Notes: generated by a model from the letters alone, not told the origin. DNA of 64,000 nt from Antedon bifida (GCA_963402885.1 OY727099.1:13938001-14002000), one strand, 5' to 3'; shown: positions 21,699 to 33,654, counted from the stretch's first letter. Made by a program: numbers and translations.

Positions 21699-21842
21699 AT
21701 AATTTACGCCTTTCCACGATAATTACCTTGGAAAGATGGAATTCCATGATAATTTATTTCGAAAACACAGAATTCCAAGAAGATTTTGTTGGAAAGACCG
21801 AAATTTATGATAATTTATCTTTGAAAGACGGAATTTCGAGAC
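21699..21842. repeat. Degenerate tandem repeat, about 32-bp period, four copies
   Basis: Units read GATAATTTA(C/T)... with GGAAAGA and GGAATTCCA blocks, diverging along the array. Confidence 0.55.
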
Positions 21843-22163
21843 AAAAGTCGAAATGAATATAAGACAGATGATTTGAATGAGGTAAAAAGTATTTTACATT
21901 TTATAGTTAATTAATTTGAATTGTTGGAGCTAAGAAATCTGATCTGAGTAGATTATTTCCTAGCTCCAACTTCAGCTAAAGCTGGAGGAGTCAGTGTAGT
22001 CGCGCGACAGCTACCAGACACCAGCAGCAATATGGGAAGAAAGTGTGAAGTGATGAAATAATCAAAATTTAAGTGGGAAGTGTGCCATTTAGAATGGAAG
22101 ATTAATGTCCCATTAGGGACATCCCAAAGTGTTTATAGTTGTTGGTTTCTAGGTCAGACAGGT

Positions 22164-22290
22164 ATAAAGGCCTTTTCACACAGAACTTCGGCAACATTGG
22201 GGTAAGTAAGCTGGCGTTGTTGCCGGTCTAGACCCGTTCTCACAGATGGAAATATTGTGGCAATTTTACAACTTTTGGTGTGAAAGGGTT
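22164..22290. mobile_element. Possible short inverted-repeat element near the Harbinger remnant
   Basis: CCTTTTCACAC near the left end pairs with GTGTGAAAGGG near the right end (one mismatch), 130 bp apart, with a further CGTTCTCACAG copy inside. It lies 300 bp upstream of a PIF/Harbinger transposase remnant and may be its terminus or a related non-autonomous copy. No target-site duplication is obvious. Confidence 0.3.
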
Positions 22291-22559
22291 CAAGGAAGTA
22301 AGATTATCGTCTTTACAGAAAAGAGGGCACGCTTAATGTAGATTGTAGAGGGTGAATTTTTAAATAAAAATTCAATATGGCAGGTGGCGATCGTTCCATG
22401 CAATTGTTTCCGTTTAATTTTTATTTTATTACCTTCCTGTTTACGATGCATATTGAATTTACAAACAGAATGTTTCAGTTTACGTTTTTTGCAATTGACA
22501 AGATCATTTTGCAAACCGCTTAAGACGTGGTCATCTACGATTTCAATCAGCCAGGCTGA

Positions 22560-23139
22560 GACGGTTTTCAAGAATGCGAAATCATCAGAAAATGGTGGGG
22601 TCAATCATCCTAGCCGCTGCAACTGATCATGGCTGTTCTTGAGATCGGCGCCTTTGGGTGAAAGAACGTGCACATGGAAGTGTATTTTGGGATGTAACTA
22701 TACCAAATTATACGAACAATGACTGGAGAAGAAATTTTAGGATGTGCAAGGGAACATTCGCTTTTATTGCAGAAGAATTGCGGACATAGTTGGATAAAAA
22801 ACAAATTGGTGTGAACCAACTGAATATAGGAAACGACTTGCAGTACCGACCAATTTCGAATATGTTCGGTATTGGAATTTCAACACTTTCTAATATTGTT
22901 CGGGAGGTTTGTTCAGCTATCAAGGAAATCTTGTTCCACCGATACATTTCTCTTCCATCAGATGACTGATTAGATGAAACAATACGAGGATTTGCCAGAC
23001 AAGGGTTTCCGCAGTGCGCAGGTGCTATTGATGGGACCCACATCCCAATCATTGCACCACATTTAAATCCAGCCGATTGCCATAACAGAAAGGATTTGCA
23101 TTCAATAGTCATGCAAGCTGTAGTGGATCACAAATTCTG
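22560..23139 (+). pseudogene. PIF/Harbinger (HARBI1-like) transposase remnant
   Basis: Shifting frames hold the family's blocks in order: WDVTIPNYTNNDWRRNFRM, RMCKGTFAFIAEELR, TEYRKRLAV, MFGIGISTLSNIVREVC, FHRYISLPSDD, GFPQCAGAIDGTHIPIIA, NRKDLHSIVMQAVVDHKFW. The aspartate of GAIDGTHIPI would be the first catalytic residue. Breaks include an in-frame TAG after the AEELRT block, a TGA after LPSDD, and a deletion between RLAV and the HTH-like block. A GTAAGC donor ends the exon at 23139; the downstream half carrying the other catalytic residues is not present. Confidence 0.85.
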
Positions 23140-23312
23140 GTAAGCAAATTACAACAGTTAGGTTAATTAATAAACATGGATTAAGCTATTTCACGAAAAC
23201 GTATTCAAAATTATACATAGAAACTGCTGTCATCCAGAATTAAATAGTGATCAAATACTGTACCATGGGTTTCTTCTCTCTTTTTTTGGTTAGAATGCAT
23301 GGAAACGTGTTT

Positions 23313-23358
23313 ATGTGCTCATTATAATATGTGCTCATTATAATATGTGCTCATTATA
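23313..23358. repeat. Three-copy 16-bp tandem repeat
   Basis: TGTGCTCATTATAATA repeated, last copy slightly altered. Confidence 0.7.
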
Positions 23359-23577
23359 TTAGCCTCATTTTAAAAATTGCAGGATATCTTCACCTAAATG
23401 AAATACATAAAGGACCTGGAAATTCAATTTCGCCCTCGCTAGGGAGTATACGCACTGGTTATTGGTTAGAGCCGAAATCTTGTTTTACAAATAACTTAAT
23501 AAACAACTTTTTTTCCTTTTTGAATCCATGAATGGTTAACCCTTGTCTCTTTTGTTCTCCGATAAAAAGGATGAAGA

Positions 23578-23643
23578 TAAGAGGCAAAAAAGAAAGAATT
23601 TCTGTCTGGTGACGTTCATCCAAACCCAGGACCGGCTGCTTGA
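23578..23643 (+). pseudogene. Non-LTR retrotransposon remnant with 2A-like motif
   Basis: A short frame reads LSGDVHPNPGPAA and stops. GDVxxNPGP is the hallmark found near the start of many CR1/L2-type retrotransposon proteins, where it can act as a 2A ribosome-skipping sequence; the usual glutamate before xNPGP is histidine here (23617-23619). The leucine-rich stretch normally before the motif is missing and stops bracket it, so only a scrap remains. Confidence 0.5.
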
Positions 23644-23659
23644 TTGTTTTCACAAACAA

Positions 23660-24512
23660 ATTGTCTCCAATCAGGCTTGTGTAAGAGTATCGCCTGTTTG
23701 ATACCTAACAAATTAAATTCCAGCTCAATTAAAGACAGAAACTGAAAGCAACAGGTGGAATAAAGCATTCGCAATTAACAATGATTTCATAAATTAATAA
23801 TTCACCACTTCATTAAACACATGATGATATAATATTAGACAATCTTTTGTTGATCCTAAAACACTTGTTTAACAAGTCAATATCCTCACTGACACAAACG
23901 AAATATCCGCTTGACTAGTTAGAATAATGAATGTACAAAATGAATGTTTTGTTGTCTTGTGCCATACCACATTGTCTTGCACAGTAGACATGAAGATGCT
24001 AGTATCATATGACGGTGTTGATCTACAATTGATTTTGTGTAATTGACTGAACTCCTACAGATGCAATTGTTTGCCAATTATGAGTCAAATATTGTGATGG
24101 ACAGACAAAGGGCTAGCAATATTTCATTTGTTTATAGAAACACTTCATTATTTGTCTAAAGTAACAAAATACCGTTAAATAGTGAATTCAATTATTTTAT
24201 CTAAAAACTAGTTGCAACAATAATTAATCAATGTACTTTATTTTCTTTATTTTGCAAAATTGTTCACACGTAACAATGCTAGGCTATAACAATGAGGCAG
24301 AACAAGGACGTTCATGTATATCCATTTAATATTATAACACTAGTGACCAACAAACTACAGAACAGTTGGCCTCATATGGGCCGCCACACATGCCTTATCA
24401 TAATGGTCACGTAAAATCTCCCTTCCTTATTTTTTATTTTTTAAGGTAAACAATAACAAAATAACTATAACTTTTAACATATTAAGATGTGTGATGATAT
24501 TGAATAAAGAGC
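23660..24512. other. No gene recognised
   Basis: AT-rich sequence between two retroelement remnants, without a supported frame. Confidence 0.4.
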
Positions 24513-25056
24513 AATGTCCAGCATACGGCAAGTAGTGTTTAAAGTGTGGCAAACTTAATCACTTTGCCAGCAAGTGTCAACAGGGACAAAAAAGTAAAAA
24601 GAAAATTGCTTATGTGCAGGATTCAGATTTCTCAAATGAGGACTGTGATTGGATAAGCAATGTAGGAGATGATAAGAAACACAGTGATCTGAAATGTAAA
24701 CTGTTGATTAATAAGTATATAAGTGTTGTATTCTATATTGATACTGGAGCTACCGTACCATACCTATGAAATATGCAAAAAACTTACGAAGAAGAAAAAA
24801 TGCTTACCATGTGGAATGGATCAAAACTCAGAACTTATGGTATCGCCAATGGATGTGTGTGTAATCCAGCAAGCAGTGAGTCATAGAGCTAAAATTTGTT
24901 GTAACGGATAACAAGAAAAGTCCATTGATTGGATACACTGATGTTAGAAGGGTTAATCTTATACATGTTAATGATGACATTGGTGTGGCAAAAAGAGAAG
25001 GAATTCTGATCGATCATCTAGATTACCTAAGGAAATCAAGTGAACAGCACTATTGA
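24513..25056 (+). pseudogene. Ty3/gypsy-like gag zinc knuckle and protease remnant
   Basis: A CCHC knuckle of spacing C-x2-C-x4-H-x4-C (CLKCGKLNHFASKC, preceded by a TAG) is followed about 40 residues later by FYIDTGATV, the aspartic protease active-site block. After frameshifts near 24760 and beyond, a protease C-terminal stretch (LKFVVTDNKKSPLIGY) runs to TGA at about 25056. This order is the gag-pol junction of Ty3/gypsy retrotransposons. No LTRs, reverse transcriptase or integrase found nearby. Clearly inactive. Confidence 0.75.
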
Positions 25057-27240
25057 AAATTAATCTCTAGCCATCGGGCAAAGGAAAAAGGCTGGAAAAA
25101 ATAAGAATCCTTGGAGACCAAGACATACCCTTCTAACATGCATTCAGATGAGGGCATCATTTCACTGAAAATTTTCACAAATTTTTTTTGTGAAAATTTT
25201 GTATTGCTTCACAAATGTTCACACGTTTATTGTTTAATTTGTGAAAGATATCACAGATGCTAGATGCAAAATTTAAAAAATAGTTTGGAGGACGACTCTC
25301 ATCTCATAAGCGGACAACAAAAATATTAAGTATCCCGTATATCATTTCATATCTCGTCAAAATTTTGCCAGTCACCATGACAAAGCTTGATGAAAACATT
25401 TTGATCTACTTAAGAGGAATTTTGGTTTTAATTTGAATCTTGTTTAATCATATCACCGTCATTATATTGTTTTCAGGTGGTTGTCGATATTTTCAGGTAT
25501 TGTTGCGGTAGGTTTATGTTTTGTCGATGTATTGAGGAGGGAACGAGTTAACTTGCTTGTAATGCGCAAACTTCTTTTAACATTTTGTCCCCCTATGTTA
25601 GCTTGTTTGATCCAGTTTTTTTGTATATGCTCAGTGAAACTTGCTTGTAATTGTATTACCGCGTATATTTTACCTATTAGTAAATTTAATCTACTTGGAC
25701 TTGTTGGCTTTTACATTTTTTGTTAAAACGATTTCCGTCATAGCATGCTGTACAGTGCTAAATATATTCAAAAGTATTAAATGATAAAGTATCTTTCTTT
25801 GTTCATTGCCATAAATCTTTTTCAAGGCTTAAACTTTACTGAATTTGATCCAATAATTCCATATAAAACAATATCAAACACTATGACACCTCAATTACAG
25901 GGAATACATTCCTAAATATTTCCCATAATGTAAAAACAAAAGAATACAAGAGTTTTAGGAAGCCATTTTTGTATTGCTTCAGGCTATGACACTCAATATG
26001 ATTAGCGGAAATATAAAATAAGTCAGTGAAATATAATGTTTACAAGTTTTTATAATAAGTACAAACAAGTGAATACAGCTAAGGAGATGTTTTAAAATGC
26101 ATTCAGGCATCTAATGTTGCTTTGTAAAGCTGAACTAAGAAGTTAAATTGAGAAGCAGTTTCCTACAGGTGTGTTGAGGTGTAATCAAATGGAAAGGATT
26201 TACCGTTGAATCTTTTATTTTTCAAATAAAGCTGGCTGAAAAAAATTGAGGAACGTGGGAATTTTTGCCAGAAGACAATAAACCTGGTAAAGGTGTTGTT
26301 ATTAGCAACGTTTTAAATGTATATTGTAGTCACAAAGTTACTAACTTTCACTAAAGAAATTGAAAGTCACTTGAAAATCAAACATGTTGTGGCCCAATAG
26401 AGAAAAAAAAATTAGTTCTTTATAAAATAGTGTTGCCAATTTATAAAACCTTTCCAATTACTTATTTAAAATTTACTTTTAAAAAACAAACTTTACAATA
26501 TTTATTAAACAATTGCAACATACTGGTACTATTGTAAAAAATGTCAATCAAATATCATTTACACAACCAAATGATTTACACAGCATAAATTGTTGTTTTA
26601 CTGCTGTTTGCACAACCCAGCTTGTTATAGTTATGTACAGTTCATGTAAAGCAACTAGTTAATACAAATCTAGGTTGAAATTTGATTGATTTCTATAGGT
26701 TCATACATTCTGCACACACTCAAAACTATGCAAGTGTCTAAAAATGTATCATAATGGCAAATGAATTTATAGGCTAAATGTCATTGATAACAACTGACTG
26801 ATAAAAACAAAGAACATGTGAAAAGTAGGTCTACACTAAGACGATGTTGCGGCATAAAGTGAGCAAAGAGGAGGAAATTTACCATGGTATGCATCGGCAG
26901 CCTTTTTAGTTAGCCTCTAGGCTAGGCTACATTTTGTTATTTAGCATTCACATTTGCATTGTGGGAATGATCAAGTAAATAGGTAACCGAAGGTAGCTCT
27001 GCCAATGCAACTTAAATTAGCTTCACTCGTGAGAACACTGTAAAGGGCTTGTTGCTAAAGGTCTTAGAAGGCTCAATCATTTCCATATTGTAAAATAAAA
27101 TGAAAAAAAAAAGAAATCAGATATCACATTGGTAATATATTTTACCGAAATTCAATAACTTGCTTCAATCGATCAAATGTGCGATTCATTGTTGCCACCA
27201 CTAAAAATAGCAGGCCTAGAATCCGGAACCGAAGCTCGCT
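25057..27240. other. No gene recognised
   Basis: AT-rich region. A hydrophobic open frame of 81 codons at 25481-25726 (+) matches nothing I know and could be chance. No other structure seen. Confidence 0.4.
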
Positions 27241-27254
27241 GTCAATATCGTCAG
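27241..27254 (+). other. Possible 5' UTR exon end for the DDE-like gene
   Basis: CGTCAG followed by GTTAGT is donor-like; the matching acceptor CACTGCAG ends at 27676, directly before the ATG at 27677. The pairing is inferred. Confidence 0.3.
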
Positions 27255-27676
27255 GTTAGTTATTATTAAAGTTGATAGAAAATTGGAAAATGTAAAGAAG
27301 CACATGAAGAACATTTTGACCCCATGGTAAAATTATCTTAATAAAATAAAACAGCTGGGTACTCAATATTGCAGTCTAACCTACTTCTCTTTTACACCCA
27401 CCTCTCAAATGTTCTATTGCATTTAAATAAAAATGTAATGTTTCCTTTGGGTAATGGATTCCTTTGGGCAACGCAGTGGTGGGTTGCATTTATGTTCTGA
27501 ATAGAAATCCAAATCTGGAAACATTGTAATGTAATATTATGCTGTGTTGTTTTATTGACATTATGATCATGAAAATAATACCTTGAAAACACTATGGTGA
27601 TGTTGACTTTTAATAATCTTTCTTTTCAAAAACATAATATTTGCCTAATTAAATTTAGTGGTCATTAACACTGCAG

Positions 27677-28606
27677 ATGTTAAGTGACAGTTTTAGTGAC
27701 AATGATGACTGGGATATTGATAAGGACTATGAAGACACTGGTGAATCTGACTACATCACCAGCTCTGAAGAAGAGACGTCTGTGATTACACAACGAACCC
27801 AACAACGAACTAGAAAACAACGGGGAGGAAGCAATGGCCAGCCATCAATTCCAGAACCTGGGCAGCCACATAATGAAGAAAGCGATGACAAAAGGGGAAA
27901 ACATGTTCCCTTCAACAAAACATCAGAAGAAGCAATAACATCTGTCAAAGACACATTGAAAGTTTTCCAACAATTGAATACTCGCCGTATGTACCTCGAT
28001 CAGAAGTTGAACATAAACAAAATGTATATGCTGTATGAAGAGAAATGCGAGTCGGCTAATCCTTCCGAGATGCCAGTGAAACAATGCATGTATCGAAAGA
28101 CATTTTGTGAACATTACAATTTGTCTTTTTACCATCCAAAAAAAGATCAATGTGGACAATGTATTAAATATAAGCAGCTATCAGGAGATAAGAAAGCACA
28201 GTATCAAGCAGATTATGATGCACACATTAGACGAAAGTTAAACAAGACGACAAAGCCAGAGCATTTCGGAAGAAAATTTCATATCTGCATCATTCGATCT
28301 TCAAAGTGTTCTTCAGATTCCAAGCAGTGCGCATTCGTGTGTGTATACGAATCTGCGCCACCAAATGAAGTGTTTTGTTATTGTTGGACAGAGGTCGAAG
28401 GAAAACGAGGCAGTAACGACATTGGGACATGCCTTTATGAATGGTTTACCCAGTTACCAGATACTGTAACAGAGGTTTCATTGTTTTTGGACACATGTGG
28501 AGGGCAGAAACGAAATCAAAATATTGCAGCTATGTGTTTGTACGTTGTTAGGAATACTCCACTAATTTTATTATTAGATGCATCTAGGCCTAGCCCCAGG
28601 CCCTAG
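27677..28606 (+). pseudogene. DDE-transposase-like gene of the invertebrate HPKKDQC family
   Basis: The exon begins exactly after an acceptor. It encodes an acidic N-terminus (SDNDDWDIDKDYED), a helical region, then FYHPKKDQCGQCIKYK, WTEVEGKRGSNDIGTCLYE and LFLDTCGGQKRNQNIAAM. These blocks mark a widespread family of RNase-H-fold, transposon-derived proteins with no settled name; DTCGGQKRN holds a likely catalytic aspartate. The preceding catalytic block SFDLQSVLQIP is present but in the +1 frame (GAT at 28296), so two compensating frameshifts lie near 28283 and 28330. The frame then runs into unrelated residues and stops; the C-terminus is lost. Confidence 0.65.
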
Positions 28607-28805
28607 CTGTAGAGCATACTATCTAGGCCTAGTCAGAGAAGAGCCAGCGAGCCGGCTCCCACCCAGGCTATTATGCTGATGCTAGGCCAGCTAGAGACGT
28701 GTTTAACACTCGGCCAGAAGATGATGGTACCAAGTTCACCAGATGTACTGAAATAAACCTATAAAGGAAGTATACTTCTGTATTTATCTAGGCCTAATTT
28801 GAAGT

Positions 28806-29042
28806 TTGCCAAAGAAAAGTAACTGTGAACAGTACCATAGTGCCTGTAAGAAACGCCTTTTAAGACAACCAAAGGTAAATAAAACTAGTCTAGTCTGTAA
28901 TGTTGCATCCTGTGAAGAACCAGTCACATCAACTATTTCAAATTCGAATGCCTATTTTTCCAGGTATTTTATATGCCAAAACTGTGCAATAAAACATTCA
29001 ACTCAGTCTGTTAGAAAAATTTCAGCACGTAATTTACTGTAA
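28806..29042 (+). CDS. Cysteine-containing ORF of unknown function
   Basis: An open frame of 78 codons with two CxxxxC/CxxC pairs (LVCNVASCEEP and YFICQNCAIKH) that could form a zinc site. It may be an exon of the unnamed transposon gene that continues to about 30587, since a similar CSTCHMKMYRYKPS block follows at about 29120 in another frame. Confidence 0.35.
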   Translation: MPKKSNCEQYHSACKKRLLRQPKVNKTSLVCNVASCEEPVTSTISNSNAYFSRYFICQNCAIKHSTQSVRKISARNLL

Positions 29043-29074
29043 GTGAATTTAATGCATTCCGATCATCAATTGGT

Positions 29075-30095
29075 TTACCTTCAGTAATAATGCCCAATGA
29101 GAATGGCGTTTTGAAAATCTGTAGTACATGCCATATGAAAATGTATAGATATAAACCCAGCTTACAGATTCAAATGAGCACTAGCTTAATTCAGGCAAGG
29201 CAGTACTTTTGGTTTACTTATTAGGTTTATTCCATCATGGCGCAACAAACACTTTTTTGCTACAATCCTGGGAAGCTATATTTCTACACGATCAACCGTC
29301 CACTGTAGAGGCCACGGTAGTTGAGGGTATAACACAATTTAGAAATCTTGAGAATATTGATATGTTGTCAGAGGTTGATCTAACTCATTCAGCTGTACCA
29401 TCTTTAGTGGATAAATTTGATTCCTTCTGGAAAACTAAAGCTGATAAGGATGCCATTTCGTTTTTGGAATAACTTCACAAGACGGGATATGTTGGCTTAT
29501 GTGGGCATGTTTTTATCTATTAGAAGTAGGAATTTGGCAGAATTGAAATGTTTCCCACTTGAAATTCTAGATTATTTTCAGAAAAGTGCATTTTCAGTTA
29601 GTATTGATGAAGTTCATTCATTACCTTTCCGTGCCAACACATTGGCAAATATTCAAAGCAAAGTCAGTAAATTCTAGTCAACAATCAACAATCACAGATA
29701 TGTCCCCTAGCATTATGAAAAGTGCAAATAGTAATACTCAGGCGTATAGGGCTAAAATGAAGGAATATGCTCTACTTGTTGATTCAGTAGATGCACAGAA
29801 TATTCGTCACTTATTTACTTTTAGCATTCCATCAGCTAACGTTAGTAAAGACCTTCTGTTTTACTATGATTCAGGATATAGTGACTTTATTTCATATACA
29901 TCTTGCGTTCTTCTGGCTGACCCAAATTCAAAGAAAATAGTTAGGAAAAAGACAAACTTAAAGACGTTCACACCTAGGAAAGTTACTGTTCACAAAAAAA
30001 AAGGGCGAGATAGCAGACCAAAAACTTCAGATAGCGTGCCTTCGTTTGCAGGTAGCCTACTCAAAGTTACACGGCGAGGCGGTCACTACTCTTAG
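29075..30095 (+). pseudogene. Frameshifted body of an unnamed transposon-linked gene
   Basis: Three consecutive overlapping frames (about 29120-29472, 29417-29677, 29586-30095) look like one gene broken by frameshifts. Blocks include LKICSTCHMKMYRYKPS, LLQSWEAIFLHDQPSTVEA and a basic tail (RKVTVHKKKGRDSRPK). The frame ends at the TAG at 30093. No function can be assigned. Position directly upstream of the CXC frame suggests one original gene. Confidence 0.4.
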
Positions 30096-30119
30096 TCAGG
30101 TCAAAGTCCGACTGATTTG

Positions 30120-30587
30120 TTTGATAGTATGGTTAAGGATCATGGTGACGGTCTAGATGGACATATTGCATTCGTAGATGAAATTAGGATTAGGACATTT
30201 CCATGGATGCCTAATTTCATTGGCTTAGGTGTTGTTATGTTGCAAGTTTATGGTCACATGCAGTTGACAGTCACTGCGAACCACTAGATATGGCTAATTA
30301 TGGATGGTGTGTTAATGCAGTGGGATACTGAAGATAACATTGAGAAAGTAAGGGAATATGTAAAGTACCTTAAACAGGGTTGTAAGTGTAAAACTGGTTG
30401 CAACTCCAGACGATGCAAATGCTTCTTATCAGATAGGGCATGTGGTCCTGGTTGTGCCTGTAAAGATTGTACTAACTTGCCAAAAAGTAATACGTCTTCC
30501 AGTTCAGTTGAACTTGGTGAAGAATCTGAATCTGATTTTTCTGATGTAGATAGTCTATCAGAATCTGATTCTGAATTAGAAGATTAG
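30120..30587 (+). pseudogene. CXC-domain C-terminus of the same transposon-linked gene
   Basis: The block FIGLGVVMLQVYGHMQL (another frame, about 30217-30268) precedes a continuous frame from 30300 with WDTEDNIEKVREYVKYL and a cysteine array, GCKCKTGCNSRRCKC then CGPGCACKDCTN, like tesmin/TSO1 CXC zinc-binding modules. It ends in an acidic serine-rich tail (SESDFSDVDSLSESDS) and TAG at 30585. CXC arrays of this kind end several invertebrate transposon genes. Confidence 0.6.
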
Positions 30588-31577
30588 TCGCACATTTTTT
30601 TAAATGAAAGGTGGCTGGTTTCAGTTTAGTAAAGTGAGCATGTATGTACTTGATCAAAAATGTATTCCATTTTGTCTTTTGTTGAGTAATAATAATGTGG
30701 CTGGTTTCAGACTAGTTAAATTAACATAATTTATTTCCTTTTGTCTCTGTTGGTTGAGCAATGATACTGTAATATTTTCAATTTATTTTGCAGGTTTGGA
30801 TGCCAGCGTTTGATAATCTCAGGATTTTAACCTTTTTACCTCAATTAGTCAGCATACCGTACCAAGCCAGAATGTCTGCATACTGTTGAGTGTAGTGAAC
30901 CAACTTTCATGTGCATTTACTACACCAACTTATATCCAAGTTTAATGTGTGCTATGTAAATAAGTTGAAAGTTATTAATAGTATTATAATAATAAGATTT
31001 GTTTGCTTTAGAATAGTATAAAGCCGTACCAAAAGTAGTATTTTTATATGCACTATAAACCTTGAAAGTATTTATGCCAATACTTTATAAATATATATTC
31101 GCTCTTGATTCCCATCTATATAAATATATGCCAATACTTATGTAGTTTTTGAAGAATTTGTGGTGTGATGATTGCAGTGATGGATTGTGAATTAATATTT
31201 ATTTATTAATAACAATAATAAATGGAATTAGAAATTAAACAACATAAATACTGTAATGCAGTCGGACCTTAAAAGTTTTATCAAAAGCAGTCTGGTTCCC
31301 CTACGACTAATGCCATGACGTCATTTTAAGCCGTCTGGTGCTGTAAGGCTATTGCCATTATGTCATTTCTCTCGTCGGAAAATGGCTGCTATTTTATAAT
31401 TCATTCGCTTTTCTAAAACGAATCCAGCCATTTTTTTCTTTAAGAGAGTTTAACAATTTCCTTTGGTAGAAATGTTTGGAATATATATTTACGTCATATA
31501 TCTAAAATCTGTGACCGTAACTTTTTTTTTCTTTAATAAATACATGTAAATGATAATTTAATACACTAAGTTTTACC
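30588..31577. other. No gene recognised
   Basis: AT-rich. No supported frame or terminus. Confidence 0.4.
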
Positions 31578-31985
31578 CTTTCTTTTACATAGGAGATTGG
31601 TAGCAATACAGCACAGTCAGAAAAGAAAAGAATCTGTGTGGAAAAGGGAAAAACAGTGCAAATTAACAGACAAAATTGTGAAAACCAGAAGGATGATGTA
31701 CAGAATGATGAATTGAGTGGAAATTCTGACAAAGACACACTAGAGACTAATGATGACAATTGTGTAGGCCTACAGAAGCAATGTTCATGTGATGAAAGAT
31801 ACGGAAACACAAAAGAAGCAGGTGATGAAAGAGATGGAATTCTGTTGGATTCTAAAACAGTTAGCCTACATGATAACAGTCAAAGGAGTGAAAATCAGAA
31901 GGAATTAAAGGATGATTTACAGAATGATGAATTAAGTGGACATTCTGACAAAGACACACTGAGACTAATGATGACAATTGTGTAG
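31578..31985 (+). CDS. Acidic repetitive ORF of unknown origin
   Basis: After an acceptor-like TTACATAG, an open frame runs to TAG at 31983. It contains a direct repeat of about 120 bp: 31672-31805 and 31896-32025 share DDVQNDELSGNSDKDTL / DDLQNDELSGHSDKDTL. The second copy ends by running out of frame. No domain recognised. It directly precedes a pogo/Tigger fragment and may be the N-terminal part of that copy or flanking DNA. Confidence 0.35.
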
Positions 31986-32045
31986 GCCTACAGAAGCAAT
32001 GTGATGAAAGATACGGAAACACAGAAGAACCATAAGATTTTCATG

Positions 32046-32262
32046 AATATATCACTAAAGCATTAGATATATACCATGGCCTGTCACTGAAAGAAATTCG
32101 TAAAATTGCCTACCAGCTAGCTACAGTATTCCTAATGAAGTAAAGATACCACAGACTTGGTCTGATTTTGAGCAGTCAAGCAGCGAGTGGTTTACCGGAT
32201 TTTCAAGACATTCAAACCTATCAATTCGCAGACCACAGGCTAGCAGTTTTAACAGCAATCAC
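32046..32262 (+). pseudogene. pogo/Tigger transposase fragment (CENP-B HTH region), second copy
   Basis: Nearly identical at nucleotide level to 34878-35106 (for example CATTAGATATATACCATGGC and GCAAGCAGCGAGTGGTTTACC in context), but with short indels that break the frame. It ends abruptly against Penelope-type sequence. Confidence 0.85.
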
Positions 32263-32471
32263 GGACCATATGACCACACACAACCACATACCTAACTGGG
32301 ATAAGATTGAGGTACTACACAAAGAACAAGTTTGGCTTAAACGTAAAATTAAGGAAAGCATCAGCATAAGAAAGCAAAATATAAATACAAAGATGAATAG
32401 AGACGAAGGCGCGCACCAACTATCTCACATTTACGATCAGCTTCTGACGACGACTGGCCCCCTAGGCTACA
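32247..32471 (+). pseudogene. Penelope-type endonuclease tail fragment
   Basis: An open frame contains AVLTAITDHMTTHNHIPNW, WLKRKIKESISIRKQ and MNRDEGAHQLSHIYDQLL. This order is typical of the C-terminal part of GIY-YIG endonuclease domains in Penelope-like and related retroelements. The upstream catalytic GIY-YIG part is absent. The join to the Tigger fragment suggests insertion or recombination. Confidence 0.55.
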
Positions 32472-32949
32472 CAACAAAAACATCTAGTGGCTGGAAAGGA
32501 GACCAGCCGGCGTCATAACGCATCATAGCAACTGAAGAAGTCAAGCTGACAGCTAGACAAAACTGTCTTGCCAACGTAAGTTTTATTGGTTTACTATCAA
32601 AGAACTACTTATATTATTATACGAATCGAAACCAGAAGAAATGTTTTCATTATTATGGGATTGCCATCAGGAATCTCAACAATCTTCCTGGAATGATGAA
32701 AGCAGTGAAAGCTGTGCTTCCACACATAGCATCCACGGATAACGACCTCCCGACTGGCGAAGATAGTTGGTGTAACTATCAAAAGGACCTGTAAAGTATT
32801 GAAATATAATAGAACGCCCTCTATAATTTTCTGGATGTTGCTCCTAGGTCTAATATATAGGGGTGTGACCAAATTCCAGCAGAGATGAATTTTGGGTTTG
32901 AACAGCGACACATCTCCAACTCAACACTTTTCTATTTTTGTTGTGACAA

Positions 32950-33488
32950 ATTTTTATTTGGAACTTGTTTGTAACTTTGACAAGAAGGCCCATCTCGCGT
33001 TGTTGGATGTCATTGATGACGATGACATATTTAAGCAAGAAGAGTGGATGGCGAAAGTAGAAAAAGAATATACAGATAAGAGGAAGAGAGCATTGGCTCA
33101 TTCTCGCGATTTGAGGAAAGCAGACCAAGGTAATGGAAAGGTCGAAGCTGCCGACAACCAACAAGGAACTAAGGCGGTCGGTGAGCTAAAGACTACCCAT
33201 AGTAATTTAAGTATGGATAGTCTAGTGAAGGCGATGTCTTTGCCTAGGCCCGAATTACAAATGTATGATGGCAATCCCCTAAGGTATTGGCCATTTATAA
33301 GAGCCTTTGATGTATTCATGTCTAAGGTATCTGACGACAATTTTAAACTGACTACCTTATTAAAATATTGTAGGGGTAGAGCAAGTGACGCCCTACAATG
33401 TTGCCTTATGCGACCCCCAACTGAAGGGTACAAACTGGCAAGGGAAATCCTCTCAGAGAGGTTCGGAGATAAAGGGATGATCGTCTAG
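32950..33488 (+). pseudogene. BEL/Pao retrotransposon gag fragment (DUF1759-like)
   Basis: An open frame encodes a coiled, charged segment (KVEKEYTDKRKRALAHSRD), then LPRPELQMYDGNPLRYWPF, TTLLKYCRGRASDALQCC and EGYKLAREILSERFGDK. These are the consecutive blocks of DUF1759, the gag-like domain at the front of BEL/Pao polyproteins. It stops at 33486-33488 where the next gag block should begin. No protease or reverse transcriptase follows. Confidence 0.85.
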
Positions 33489-33654
33489 ACCTGGGTAGAT
33501 AAGATTGTGAATTGACCTAAGATTGACGTTGACCACACATGCCACCAAGCGAACTTGCGTAGTATCCATCATCCTACAAACATCGATATGGGCTTCCAAA
33601 AGCTGTTGTTAAATAAATCCAACCGATATTCAAAGATCTGGCCTCAAAAAGTCT

